A stretch of DNA of 64,000 nucleotides from Streptomyces bottropensis ATCC 25435. Its GTDB lineage: Bacteria > Actinomycetota > Actinomycetes > Streptomycetales > Streptomycetaceae. Made by a program: the position numbers and the translations under genes. The notes under the pieces are model-generated. The model saw only the letters and a program-made list of their open reading frames with translations, was not told the DNA's origin and ran no database searches. Location: NCBI RefSeq assembly GCF_000383595.1, contig NZ_KB911581.1:2796265-2860264 (forward strand), read 5' to 3'. Positions within the stretch are counted from its first letter, which is position 1. Each line of letters starts with the position of its first letter. Shown piece after piece: positions 8,045-16,903 of this stretch.

Positions 8045-8779
8045 TCAGCCGCTCGCGGCACCGAGCCCCCGCAACAGCTCCGGCAGCGCGGTCCCGATCG
8101 GCTCCCGTACGACCTCGTCCGCCCGGTCGTCGTACGGGGTCGGGTCGGCGTTGACGATGATCAGCCGTGCCCCGTGGTCGGCGGCGACTGCGGCGAGCCC
8201 GGCGGCGGGCTGGACCTGGAGACTGGTGCCGACGGCGATGAAGACCTGGCTGGCCTTGGTGATGGCGACGGCCTCGCCGAGCACCACCGGGTCCAGGCGC
8301 TCGCCGAACATGACGGTGGCGGACTTCAGGATGCCGCCGCACGCCAGGCACGGCGGATCGTCCTCACCGGCCTCGACCCGGGCGAGGGCGTCCTCCATCG
8401 GCGTACGGGCGTGGCACGCGACGCACACCACGGACCGGGCGCTGCCGTGGAGTTCGAGGACCTTGCGGGCGGGCATCCCGGCGAGCTGGTGCAGCCCGTC
8501 CACGTTCTGCGTGATCACCCGCACCGGCACCCCGGACCGCTCCAGCTCGGCCACCGCCCGGTGCGCCACGTTCGGCTCCGCCCGCAGCGTCCGGTTCTGC
8601 CGCCGCATCCGCCACGCGCGCCTGCGGATCTCCGGGTCACCCATGTAGTACGCGTACGTCACCAGCTTCTCGGCCTCGGGATCGCGCCGCCACAGCCCGT
8701 TCGGGCCCCGGTAGTCGGGGATGCCGGAGTCGGTACTGATGCCGGCGCCGCTGAGGAGGGCGACGAGGGGCTTGTTCAT
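8045..8779 (-). CDS. NAD-dependent protein deacylase, Sir2 family
   Basis: 244 residues with the full sirtuin set: G-A-G-I-S near residue 11, G-I-P-D-Y-R, T-Q-N-V-D-G-L-H, the catalytic His in L-H-G, a zinc site of two Cys-x2-Cys pairs, G-T-S-L and N-A-D for NAD. It removes acyl groups from lysines using NAD and releases nicotinamide and O-acyl-ADP-ribose. The class III (desuccinylase) Tyr-x2-Arg signature is not obvious to me, so I leave the acyl preference open. It converges with the methyltransferase gene (23 bases between stops). A Nudix hydrolase and an ADP-ribosylglycohydrolase lie nearby on the same strand. Confidence 0.94.
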   Translation of the reverse strand: MNKPLVALLSGAGISTDSGIPDYRGPNGLWRRDPEAEKLVTYAYYMGDPEIRRRAWRMRRQNRTLRAEPNVAHRAVAELERSGVPVRVITQNVDGLHQLAGMPARKVLELHGSARSVVCVACHARTPMEDALARVEAGEDDPPCLACGGILKSATVMFGERLDPVVLGEAVAITKASQVFIAVGTSLQVQPAAGLAAVAADHGARLIIVNADPTPYDDRADEVVREPIGTALPELLRGLGAASG

Positions 8780-8848
8780 GGGGTGAGGGTAGGTCGGGGT
8801 TCCGGCCGGGGCGAGCGGATATCGGGGCGGCGCCCCGGCCGCGTGGTG

Positions 8849-11233
8849 TCAGGGGGCGGGCAGCCCGTACGTGCGGTCGTAGTGCTGGGCGACCAGGACG
8901 CCGCTGTGGTCGCAGGCGAGCTGCCAGTCGTTGACTCCGGTCTCCACGCCGTCGGTGAAGTTCCACAGGAGCCGGCCCTTGGCGGCGCCGATCGCGTAGA
9001 TGCCGTCCCTGTTCTGGTAGGCCGGGACGTAGACGGCGCCCGGGCCCGTGGTGACCGGCTGGTCGATGTTGAGGCGGGGGGTGGGGCAGAACCAACGGCG
9101 GGCGCCGGTACCGGCGTTGAAGGCGTACACACCGGCGGGGTCGGTGCCGGTGACGTAGACCGTGTTGCCGTAGCCGCCGAGGGAGGCGAACATGCCGCGC
9201 TCGGGCTTCACCCGCCAGCGGAGCTTGCCGGTGGTCAGGTTCAGGGCCTCCAGCTGCCGGCCGATGGCGAACACCGTGCGGTCGAGGACGGCGAGGCCGG
9301 GCCGGAGGTCGTAGCCGACGGGGTGGCGCCACACGACACCGGAGTCGTTCAGACTACGGGCGGTGACATTGCGCAGGCCGTCGGCGTAGACGAAGAAGCC
9401 GGGGACGATGACCGGCGCCAGCCGGACCCCGACGTCCTCCGGGCTGATGGGGATGACCTCGGCGCGGCGGCCCGCGAGGTCGACACTGAACACCGTGTCC
9501 GTGGAGGTCGCGACGCCCTGCTCCTCGGACTGTCTCCTGAGGCGGACGCCGATGACGGAGATGGCCCGGTCGTCGGTGGCGCCGAGCAGCGTGTCGAAGC
9601 GGAAATCCGGCCCGAAGTCGATGGTGAAACGTTCCGTTCCGTCGACCGGGTCGACTCCGATCACCGTCGCCCCCTCACCGAGCGCGACCGCGGCGTCGAA
9701 GGCCAGCACGGTCGGGGTCGGCGACGGGCTGATGCCCTCGTAGACCCACCGGGGCCGGGTGCCGTCCCGGAGATCGAGGCTGAGCATGTCACCCGGGCGG
9801 GTCTTCAGCAGGGCGGTGCCGTCCTCGAAGACGGCGGGCGCCTGGACCAGCGGGCCGCCCCGATAGGTCCACAGCGGCTTGGGGGGCGGGCCCGCGGGCT
9901 TCGTGGAGCGCGCGGCCGGCTTCTCCGGCCGGCCGAGCACCACGGCGGCACCGACGGCGGCGGCCGTGGCGGAGCCGGCCGACACGCCCAGGACCGTGCG
10001 CCGGGAGACGCCCGGCCGCGACACCGCGCGGCGGTGCCCGCCGGAGGCCCGGTAGGGCTCGGGCTCCTCGGGAGGGGAGTACGGCTCCGCACGGGTGCGG
10101 GGCCCGGTCCCCGAGCGCGGTTCGCCGCCGGCACCGCCGGGCGGCGGCTCTTGCGCGGCCCGGCCCGGCTGCCCGGAGCCGTCGTACGGGCGGCCGGACT
10201 CCGTCGCCGACGGGCTCCGGGTGTCGCGGGCCCCCTCGCCGTCCCGCTGGAAGTCGTACGCGGCCCGGCTGTGCCGTGCGGTGTGGGCGTCCGGCTCGGT
10301 GCCGGTCCCGGCCGAGGGGAACGTGACCTCCGTGTACGGCGCGGTGTCCAGGGTCCGCACCGCCGCCGCGCGCAGTGCGATCGAGGAGGCCACCGACGCG
10401 GGCAGCCAGCCGTCCCCCGTCAGCTGCTCCACGCCTCCGGGCGCGCAGGCCGCGGCCAGCTTGTCGGGAGTGATGCGCAGCCGGGGGTCCTTGGTGAGAC
10501 AGAGGTTGATGATCTTGTCCAGGGGCTCGGGCACCCCGGTCAGATCGGGGGTGCTGTGCACGACCTGGTAGAGGAGCGTGGCCGCCGCGGTGCCGCTGAA
10601 CGGCGCGTGTCCGGTCGCGGCGAACGTGAGCACCGAGCCGAGCGAGAAGACGTCGCCCTCGGGCCCCAGCGGCTCGCCCGTGGCCTGCTCGGGGCACATG
10701 TACTCGAAGGAACCGAAGAGGGCGCCGGAGCGGGTGAGGTCGTAGCCGTCGCTCGCCCGGACGATGCCGAAGTCGATGACGCGCGGGCCGTCGGCGGCGA
10801 GCAGCACGTTGGAGGGCTTCAGATCGCGGTGCACCAGCCCGGCGGCCTGCACCGAGATCAGCGCCTCGGCGATGCCGGCGCCCAGCACGAGCACCGACTC
10901 CACCGGGAGCGGACCGTGCGCGGCGATCGCCTCGGCCAGGGTGGGACCGGCGATGTAGTCCGTGGCCAGCCACGGGACGGGACCGTCCGGGTCGGCGTCC
11001 ACCACGGGCGCGGTGTATCGGCCGCCGACCGCTCCGGCGGCCTCCACCTCCCGGCGGAAGCGGATACGGAAGTTCTTGTCCCCCAACAGCTCGGGACGGA
11101 TGGCCTTGACCGCGACGGTCCGCCCCTCGGGGGAACGCGCCAGATAGACCCGCCCCATCCCTCCTGCGCCGAGCCGGGCCACGAGACGGTAGGGACCTAG
11201 CTCCTCGGGATCGTCTGAGCCCAGTGGTTCCAT
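8849..11233 (-). CDS. Membrane Ser/Thr protein kinase with C-terminal PQQ-type beta-propeller
   Basis: 794 residues. The N-terminal kinase domain (12-270) has G-A-G-G-M-G at 22-27, Lys43, His135-Arg-Asp and Asp154-Phe-Gly. A Pro/Gly/Glu-rich juxtamembrane linker covers about 280-400. A single membrane segment around 405-430 starts S-R-R-T-V-L-G, which resembles a Tat signal. The rest is a WD40/PQQ-like propeller placed outside the cell. This layout is common in streptomycete sensor kinases; the propeller would read an extracellular cue or cell-wall ligand. ATG 11233 is chosen because kinases of this type begin with M-E-P-L; an ATG at 11296 is in frame. Confidence 0.92.
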   Translation of the reverse strand: MEPLGSDDPEELGPYRLVARLGAGGMGRVYLARSPEGRTVAVKAIRPELLGDKNFRIRFRREVEAAGAVGGRYTAPVVDADPDGPVPWLATDYIAGPTLAEAIAAHGPLPVESVLVLGAGIAEALISVQAAGLVHRDLKPSNVLLAADGPRVIDFGIVRASDGYDLTRSGALFGSFEYMCPEQATGEPLGPEGDVFSLGSVLTFAATGHAPFSGTAAATLLYQVVHSTPDLTGVPEPLDKIINLCLTKDPRLRITPDKLAAACAPGGVEQLTGDGWLPASVASSIALRAAAVRTLDTAPYTEVTFPSAGTGTEPDAHTARHSRAAYDFQRDGEGARDTRSPSATESGRPYDGSGQPGRAAQEPPPGGAGGEPRSGTGPRTRAEPYSPPEEPEPYRASGGHRRAVSRPGVSRRTVLGVSAGSATAAAVGAAVVLGRPEKPAARSTKPAGPPPKPLWTYRGGPLVQAPAVFEDGTALLKTRPGDMLSLDLRDGTRPRWVYEGISPSPTPTVLAFDAAVALGEGATVIGVDPVDGTERFTIDFGPDFRFDTLLGATDDRAISVIGVRLRRQSEEQGVATSTDTVFSVDLAGRRAEVIPISPEDVGVRLAPVIVPGFFVYADGLRNVTARSLNDSGVVWRHPVGYDLRPGLAVLDRTVFAIGRQLEALNLTTGKLRWRVKPERGMFASLGGYGNTVYVTGTDPAGVYAFNAGTGARRWFCPTPRLNIDQPVTTGPGAVYVPAYQNRDGIYAIGAAKGRLLWNFTDGVETGVNDWQLACDHSGVLVAQHYDRTYGLPAP

Positions 11234-11615
11234 GACCTCAGCTGCCTGTTCGGTGAGGACGGGCGACAATCGGCCCGCGGGCGGGGGGAGACGCACTGCT
11301 CCGGGCGGCTCCCGGTGACCGTTCCCCCAGGTGCTCCGGGTCTCCCGGAGCCACGGCCCGCGCCCGGGCCGCCGATCACGGTGTCCCGAGTGCTGCCCCG
11401 GTTCCTGAGCGGGACACGAGGCGCCATCGCTCGGACGGGGGTGATGTCAGCCTAGATGCTGGAGTGACGAACGGGCAGCGTTTTCGGCCAGCGCTTTAAA
11501 GTTGCATTAAATGTCCCCTCCACTCTTCTCACGTTCTGTACAGGGGCAGTTGACTCGAAGTCAGGTGACTCCTGTCACCAGCCGAGCGCCCCCGCCGTGG
11601 CCGGACGTCGTCGGT
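11234..11615. other. 382-base non-coding stretch upstream of the kinase gene
   Basis: No convincing gene lies here. The half next to the Nudix gene (about 11450-11560) is much more AT-rich than the surroundings, with TTTAAA and TTAAAT runs, as expected for promoter DNA read towards the kinase, but I cannot fix -10/-35 boxes. A short hairpin, GGTGAC-TCCT-GTCACC at 11564-11579, lies just past the Nudix stop and could be a weak terminator for it. Confidence 0.4.
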
Positions 11616-12107
11616 TCAGCCGACCCGGCAGCCGTTCTCCAACTCGACCGGACCCGTGCCGTCCGCCAGCACGTCGAGGTCGGCGAGCACCCGCGGGCCG
11701 AGCACCCCCGGGAGGTATCCGGCGAGTTCGGCGCGCGGGACGAGCCGCCACGACAGCAGCTCCTCCTCCTGCAGACGGATCCGCTTCAGATCCTCCTCGC
11801 CGAGCACCCCGCCGTCGTACAGGTACGCCACCAGCGGCGGCCGCCCCACCCCGCGCACCCAGTCCACGGCGAGCAGCCGCCCCGGCTCGACGTCCAGCCC
11901 GATCTCCTCCAGCGTCTCGCGCCGCGCCCCCTGCCTCGGACTCTCCCCGTCGTCCGACTCGATCGTCCCGCCCGGGAGCGCCCATCCCTCGCGGTAGTTG
12001 GGTTCGACGAGGAGGATCCGCCCCTCGGCGTCCCGGAAGAGGGCGGCGGCGCCGGCCAGGACACGGGGCAGGCTCGCGATGTACGCGGCGAAGTCCGGAG
12101 TACTCAT
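11616..12107 (-). CDS. Nudix hydrolase
   Basis: 163 residues. The Nudix box G-x5-E-x7-R-E-x2-E-E-x-G is present: G-G-T-I-E ahead of R-R-E-T-L-E-E-I-G-L. These acidic residues bind Mg for pyrophosphate cleavage of a nucleoside diphosphate linked to another group. The ribosome-binding site is poor and the start (ATG 12107) is taken from the fit to the family. The gene lies 65 bases after an ADP-ribosylglycohydrolase on the same strand, so ADP-ribose or a derivative is a reasonable but unproven substrate. Confidence 0.88.
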   Translation of the reverse strand: MSTPDFAAYIASLPRVLAGAAALFRDAEGRILLVEPNYREGWALPGGTIESDDGESPRQGARRETLEEIGLDVEPGRLLAVDWVRGVGRPPLVAYLYDGGVLGEEDLKRIRLQEEELLSWRLVPRAELAGYLPGVLGPRVLADLDVLADGTGPVELENGCRVG

Positions 12108-12172
12108 CCAGGCAGGGTAGACGGCCCGCGGGGGGCGGGAGATCGGCGCTCGGGGAGCACGACGACCGGCGC

Positions 12173-13270
12173 TCAGGAGCCGGCGGCCTCGGCCAACCGC
12201 ACCGTGCGCTCCGCGAGTTCACTGATGCGCACCCCGTCGAAACCGAACACGGCGCTGCGCACGGTGTCCTCCAGGGGGTCCTTCCACCGGTCCGGGATCG
12301 CCGCCGCCCCGCACAGCACCCCCGCCACCGACCCGGCGGTGGCTCCGTTGGAGTCGGTGTCCAGGCCACCGCGGACGGTCAGCGCGATCGTCCGGGTGAA
12401 GTCGCCCCCGCCGTACAGCAGCCCGGCGGTCAGCACCGCCACGTTCGGCACGACATGGATCCAGCCCAGCCCGGCCGTCTCCTCGCCCACCGTCGTCAGT
12501 GTGTCCGCCCAGTCCAGCCCGGCGTCGTGCAGGGCGACGACCCGGCGCACGGTCCGGGCGAGGCGGCTGCCCGCCGGGATCACCGCCTGCGCCTCGTCCA
12601 CGGCCGCCCGCACATCCGTGGCCGTGAACGCCGCCGCGACCAGCGCCGCCGCCCACATGGCGCCGTACACCCCGTTGCCGGTGTGCGAGAGCACCGCGTC
12701 CCGCCGGGCCAGCGAGGCCGCGCGCCGGGGCAGACCGGGGCACGTCCAGCCGTGTACGTCGGCGCGGATGAGGGCGCCGATCCACTCCTGGTACGGGTTG
12801 TCGTACGTCGCGGTCACCGGCGGCTTCAGACCCCGGGCGAGATTGCGGTAGGCCGCCCGCTCCGCCGTGAACGTCTGCAGATACGGCAGCCGCAGCAGCC
12901 ACAGGTCGCCGACCTGCTCGGTACTGAAGCCGAAACCGTGCGTCTCCAGCAGGTGCAGCCCGAGGATCGCGTAGTCGACGTCGTCGTCGCGGCAGCTGCC
13001 GTGGATCCGTCCCCGCACACAACTGCGCCACTCCGGCCGCAGCGCGCGCCGGTCGCTCTCGGTGGCCGGCTCCGGGAGGTAGTCCGTCAGGGGAAGGGCC
13101 CCGGCCTCGCGGAGGTACCGGTCGATACGCTCCCGCGTCCACAGCTCGCCCTGCTCGACCGGTTTGCCCAGCATGTTCCCCGCGATCCGGCCCAGCCAGC
13201 CCCCGAGGACACGGTCGCCGAGTTCGGCCCCCACCGGGGGTGTGAGGGTCGCGGGGCTCGTGGGCGTCAT
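12173..13270 (-). CDS. ADP-ribosylglycohydrolase (DraG/ARH family)
   Basis: 365 residues of the all-alpha ADP_ribosyl_GH fold. The N-terminal D-R-V-L-G-x-W-L-G-R-I-A-G segment, the acidic D-D-D-V-D-Y metal motif, and the C-terminal D-T-D-S-N-G-A-T-A-G-S motif (second metal-ligand cluster) are all visible. Family members remove ADP-ribose from arginine or serine on proteins, or hydrolyse O-acetyl-ADP-ribose, using two Mg ions. It is likely co-transcribed with the Nudix gene 65 bases downstream. No DraT-like transferase is in the window, so nitrogenase-type regulation is unlikely; reversal of ADP-ribosylation or handling of sirtuin by-products is more plausible. Confidence 0.88.
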   Translation of the reverse strand: MTPTSPATLTPPVGAELGDRVLGGWLGRIAGNMLGKPVEQGELWTRERIDRYLREAGALPLTDYLPEPATESDRRALRPEWRSCVRGRIHGSCRDDDVDYAILGLHLLETHGFGFSTEQVGDLWLLRLPYLQTFTAERAAYRNLARGLKPPVTATYDNPYQEWIGALIRADVHGWTCPGLPRRAASLARRDAVLSHTGNGVYGAMWAAALVAAAFTATDVRAAVDEAQAVIPAGSRLARTVRRVVALHDAGLDWADTLTTVGEETAGLGWIHVVPNVAVLTAGLLYGGGDFTRTIALTVRGGLDTDSNGATAGSVAGVLCGAAAIPDRWKDPLEDTVRSAVFGFDGVRISELAERTVRLAEAAGS

Positions 13271-13423
13271 GGTTCAGGTCTACCCACTTCCGGGCACGGC
13301 GGCCCGTCCTGCGGTGTTCGGCGGGCGGGACGGGGCATGACGTACGGGTGCCCGGCCGGTTAGGGTCGCAGCGGCGCGACTGCCTTGACGTGCGCAAGGC
13401 CCGATGAGCGAGGGGAACGCAAG

Positions 13424-14611
13424 GTGGCGAACGCCGCAGTGGACGGGATCGGTATGTCCATCGACACGGACACGGACACGGCAGTCCCGCGGGTGCTGAT
13501 CGCCGCGGACAAGTTCAAGGGCACGCTGACGGCCGTCCAGGTCGCCGAACGGGTCACGGCGGGCCTGCGCCGGGTCCGGCCCGAGCTGGCGGTGGAGGCC
13601 CTGCCGGTCGCCGACGGCGGTGACGGCACGGTGGCCGCGGCGGTCGCCGCCGGCTTCGAACAGCGCGAGGTGAGGGTCGCCGGTCCGCTCGGCGAGAGCG
13701 TCACCGCCGCGTACGCGCTGCGCGGTGACACGGCCGTCGTCGAGATGGCGGAGGCGAGCGGACTGCAGCGGCTGCCCGCCGGGACCTTCGCCCCGCTCAC
13801 CGCCTCCACCTACGGCTCCGGGGAACTGCTGCGCGCCGCTCTCGACGCGGGCGCCCGGACGATCGTGTTCGGTGTGGGCGGCAGCGCGACGACGGACGGC
13901 GGCGCGGGCATGCTCGCCGCGCTCGGGGCACGCTTCCTGGATGCGTCGGGGGAGCCCGTCGGGCCCGGCGGCGGCGGTCTGCGCGACCTGGTGACGGCGG
14001 ACCTGTCGGGCCTCGACGAGCGGCTCGCGGCGATCGAACTCGTCCTCGCCAGCGACGTCGACAACCCGCTGACCGGCCCGAAGGGCGCACCCGCCGTGTA
14101 CGGGCCGCAGAAGGGCGCGAGCCCCGAGGACGTGGCGACGCTCGACGCGAACCTGGCCCACTTCGCGGCCGTCCTGGAGAAGACCCTCGGCGGACGGGCC
14201 GCCGAACACGCCCTCGCGCCCGGTGCGGGCGCCGCCGGCGGCATCGGCTTCGGCGCCCTCGTCCTCGGCGCCCGGTTCCGCCCCGGCATCGAGGTCATGC
14301 TCGACGTCCTCGGCTTCGCGGCGGCGCTGGAGAAGGCGACCCTGGTGATCACCGGCGAGGGGTCCCTCGACGAACAGACCCTCCACGGCAAGGCCCCGGC
14401 GGGTGTCGCGGCGGCCGCCCGCGCCGCCGGCAAGGAGGTCGTGGCGGTCTGCGGCCGCCTGGCCCTCCCGTCGGCGGCGTTGGGGCGTGCGGGCATCCGC
14501 CGGGCGTATCCGCTCACGGAGGTCGAGCCGGACGTCCGGCGCTGCATCGCCGATCCCGGCCCGATCCTGGAACAGGTGGCCGAACGGATCGGCCGGGACT
14601 TCCTCGCCTGA
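13424..14611 (+). CDS. glxK: Glycerate kinase
   Basis: 395 residues of the GlxK/GarK family, which phosphorylates D-glycerate (to 2-phosphoglycerate in this family). The diagnostic N-terminal A-x-D-K-F-K-G-T-L-T motif, the A-D-G-G-D-G-T segment, the central G-x-G-G-S-A-T-T-D-G-G motif and the E-G-S-L-D-x-Q-T-x-x-G-K motif near the end are intact. GTG 13424 is preferred because GAGGGG precedes it by 9 bases; ATG 13454 is closer to the conserved core. It would feed glycerate from glyoxylate or photorespiration-type routes into central metabolism. The gene is divergent from the ADP-ribosylglycohydrolase and stands alone on its strand. Confidence 0.93.
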   Translation: MANAAVDGIGMSIDTDTDTAVPRVLIAADKFKGTLTAVQVAERVTAGLRRVRPELAVEALPVADGGDGTVAAAVAAGFEQREVRVAGPLGESVTAAYALRGDTAVVEMAEASGLQRLPAGTFAPLTASTYGSGELLRAALDAGARTIVFGVGGSATTDGGAGMLAALGARFLDASGEPVGPGGGGLRDLVTADLSGLDERLAAIELVLASDVDNPLTGPKGAPAVYGPQKGASPEDVATLDANLAHFAAVLEKTLGGRAAEHALAPGAGAAGGIGFGALVLGARFRPGIEVMLDVLGFAAALEKATLVITGEGSLDEQTLHGKAPAGVAAAARAAGKEVVAVCGRLALPSAALGRAGIRRAYPLTEVEPDVRRCIADPGPILEQVAERIGRDFLA

Positions 14612-14614
14612 CGG

Positions 14615-15829
14615 CTACGGCACGGGGATCAGATTGCCGTCCAGTTCCCTGAAGTACTTGCCGCTGCTCAGGCCCTCCACCTTGCCGTTCTTGAACCAGT
14701 GCTTCGAGAAGTGGTGGATGGCCTGGGCGGTGGTCTCCCAGACCAGGGAGTGGCTGGATCCCTCGAAGCAGACCATCAGCTTCTTCGTGCCTGCGACGGC
14801 CGCGTAGAGATCCGGGACGGAGAAGTGCAGATCGTCGGGCATCGGGGTCGGACTGTTGGCCGTCCGGTCCAGTTCCCCGTAGGCGATGAGCACGGGAACC
14901 CGGTCGCCCAGCACGTACCTGCCCTCGTGCTTGTGCGGCACGGTGTTGCTGTTCCAGCCCCACCAATAGGTGTTCCGGTACCGCAGAACTCCCTCGTGTT
15001 CGCCGTCCGTGAGAGGTCCCCACTTACTGGCGACGGGGTCGTCCTCCATGGCGGCGGCCCAGGCCAGCTCGTCGATGCCGGGCTCCCACAGGGAGGGCGT
15101 ACCGGTCAGCGCTCTCTTGAATCCGGTCTTGCTGGTGACGTGCATCGGGAAGCCGAACTGGGCGGGCGGCTTGCCCACCGGCAGTGAGGTGACACCCGGG
15201 GGACGACCGAACGGGTCCTCGGGCTTGGCCGACCAACGTCCTCGCGGCGGGAACATCGGAGCCAGCAGGAACAGGCTCTCGACGTCCCCGGGATGCTTGA
15301 GGGTGTAGGGGCCCATGACGAACGAGGCGGCGGACCAGCCGACGAAGCGGATCCGCTTCCCCGGGCCGACCTGCTTCTTGATGAACCCCACCACGGTGGC
15401 CAGCTCTGCCTCGTCACTCTCCGAACTGCACAGCTCGCTCTTGTACTTGGGCGCGCCGGGCGCCGGGATGGTGTGGTCGACGAGGACCGGCTGCTGCTGC
15501 GCCGGATTGGTGTTGTACGGATCGTCCATCGGCCCGGGGCGGGGCGACCGGCCGGAGCCCTGCAGATCCATGAGGAAGACGTCGAAGTTGGCCTGCGCGA
15601 GTTGCTGTGCCCAGCTGTACCTGAGGGGCTTGCCACCGGGCACCGGCGCGAGGTCGAACCCCGGCAGCACCGGCACGCTCCTGCCGTGCAGCATCAGCAC
15701 CGGCTCACGGTCCTGACCGTTGGGGGTGCCGTCGTACTCCCGGACGGGCAGCTCCAGCTCGACGCCCATGGTCGCCGGGACCGTCGACTTGTGCTTGACC
15801 TTGTGCTCTCTCAGCTCGTACTCGCCCAT
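14615..15829 (-). CDS. Alpha/beta-hydrolase of unknown substrate
   Basis: 404 residues. An oxyanion-hole region L-M-L-H-G near 49, the segment L-M-D-L-Q-G-S-G-R-S around 88-95, and a nucleophile elbow G-W-S-A-A with Ser166 identify the fold. The segment E-G-S-S-H-S near the C-terminus offers the catalytic His. No signal peptide is visible. ATG 15829 is chosen because AGGAG lies 6 bases ahead; the in-frame ATG at 15835 leaves no room for it. The gene is less GC-biased than its neighbours and has no functional partner beside it (glxK converges 3 bases away; pssA is upstream past a terminator), so it may be a later arrival. Confidence 0.8.
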   Translation of the reverse strand: MGEYELREHKVKHKSTVPATMGVELELPVREYDGTPNGQDREPVLMLHGRSVPVLPGFDLAPVPGGKPLRYSWAQQLAQANFDVFLMDLQGSGRSPRPGPMDDPYNTNPAQQQPVLVDHTIPAPGAPKYKSELCSSESDEAELATVVGFIKKQVGPGKRIRFVGWSAASFVMGPYTLKHPGDVESLFLLAPMFPPRGRWSAKPEDPFGRPPGVTSLPVGKPPAQFGFPMHVTSKTGFKRALTGTPSLWEPGIDELAWAAAMEDDPVASKWGPLTDGEHEGVLRYRNTYWWGWNSNTVPHKHEGRYVLGDRVPVLIAYGELDRTANSPTPMPDDLHFSVPDLYAAVAGTKKLMVCFEGSSHSLVWETTAQAIHHFSKHWFKNGKVEGLSSGKYFRELDGNLIPVP

Positions 15830-15975
15830 GTCCATCTCCTGACGCTCGAATGAGGGCAACAGGTGTGATTTCGCCCCCTTTCCACCGTCCACCTCTTCCT
15901 CACCCCCAGCAACTCGGCGCCCACGCCAGGTAGTTGACCCGTCAAGGGCACACCGCGGACGCCCTTGAACCCGAA

Positions 15976-16016
15976 ACGGGTGTGGCCCGAGCCATGAAGG
16001 CTCGGGCCACACCCGT
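15976..16016 (-). terminator. 18-bp perfect hairpin terminator after pssA
   Basis: ACGGGTGTGGCCCGAGCC at 15976-15993 pairs without mismatch with 15999-16016, leaving a 5-base ATGAA loop. It sits 18 bases past the pssA stop and ahead of the hydrolase gene, so it should end the psd-pssA transcript. No U-run follows, as is usual in Streptomyces. Confidence 0.85.
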
Positions 16017-16033
16017 CGGTGCTGAAGCGAAGG

Positions 16034-16903
16034 TCAGGGCAGCTGGGCCGCGCGGGCCTCGCGTCGGTTGCCGCGGAAGTTGTTCACCCGTCGCGCCGTG
16101 GCGAAGAGGGGGATCACCGCGCCCATCACGAGCTGCAGGGCGCAGCCGGTCTGGAGGAGGAGCTGACCGCCGGGGGCGTCGAAGGCCCAGGCCATCAGCA
16201 GGCCCATCGACAGGACGATCCAGGAGAGCATCGCGCCCGCGAGGGGACCCCGCGGCTTCGGGTACTCGACCCGGCTCACCATCAGCCACGCCGTGCCGAT
16301 GATCGCCAGGAGCGTCGCCACGAAGGGCAGCTCCAGGAGCACGATCGACACGACGGTCAGCGCGCCGAACGGCGACGGCATGCCCTGGAAGGTGCCGTCC
16401 TTCACCGTCACGCAGGAGAATCTCGCGAGCCTCAGCACCACGGCCAGCAGCACGACGATCGCACCCACCGCGGCCACCCGCTGGTGCGCGTCGTCCGCGA
16501 CCATGCCGTAGACGAGGACGAAGTACGCCGGCGCCAGGCCGAAGCTGATCAGGTCGGAGAGGTTGTCCAGCTCCGCACCCATCGGCGAGGAGCGGAGCTT
16601 GCGCGCCACCAGCCCGTCGAACAGGTCGAAGATCGCCGCGCACAGCATCAGGATCACGGCGGTGGCCGCGCTGTGGCGGGCCATGCCCGTCTCCTGGCTG
16701 CCGGTGAGGTGCGGGATCAGGATGCCGGTGGTGGTGAAGTACACCGCCATGAAGCCGCACGTGGCGTTGCCCAGCGTGAGCGTGTCCGCTATCGACAGCC
16801 GGAGCGACAGCGGCATCTCCTCCGCGTCGTCCTCCACGTCGACCTCGGGCACCCAGCCAGCCCCGGTCTGGCCGGGTTGGGTCTCAGGATCAGTCACGGT
16901 CAA
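16034..16903 (-). CDS. pssA: CDP-diacylglycerol-serine O-phosphatidyltransferase
   Basis: 289 residues, integral membrane. The CDP-alcohol phosphotransferase motif is complete: Asp96-Gly97-x2-Ala100-Arg101-x7-Gly109-x3-Asp113-x3-Asp117. Six to eight hydrophobic helices follow a 35-residue acidic N-terminus. It makes phosphatidylserine from CDP-diacylglycerol and serine. The start overlaps the end of psd by 14 bases, and the Psd enzyme uses its product, so the two genes form the phosphatidylethanolamine operon. Confidence 0.94.
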   Translation of the reverse strand: MTVTDPETQPGQTGAGWVPEVDVEDDAEEMPLSLRLSIADTLTLGNATCGFMAVYFTTTGILIPHLTGSQETGMARHSAATAVILMLCAAIFDLFDGLVARKLRSSPMGAELDNLSDLISFGLAPAYFVLVYGMVADDAHQRVAAVGAIVVLLAVVLRLARFSCVTVKDGTFQGMPSPFGALTVVSIVLLELPFVATLLAIIGTAWLMVSRVEYPKPRGPLAGAMLSWIVLSMGLLMAWAFDAPGGQLLLQTGCALQLVMGAVIPLFATARRVNNFRGNRREARAAQLP

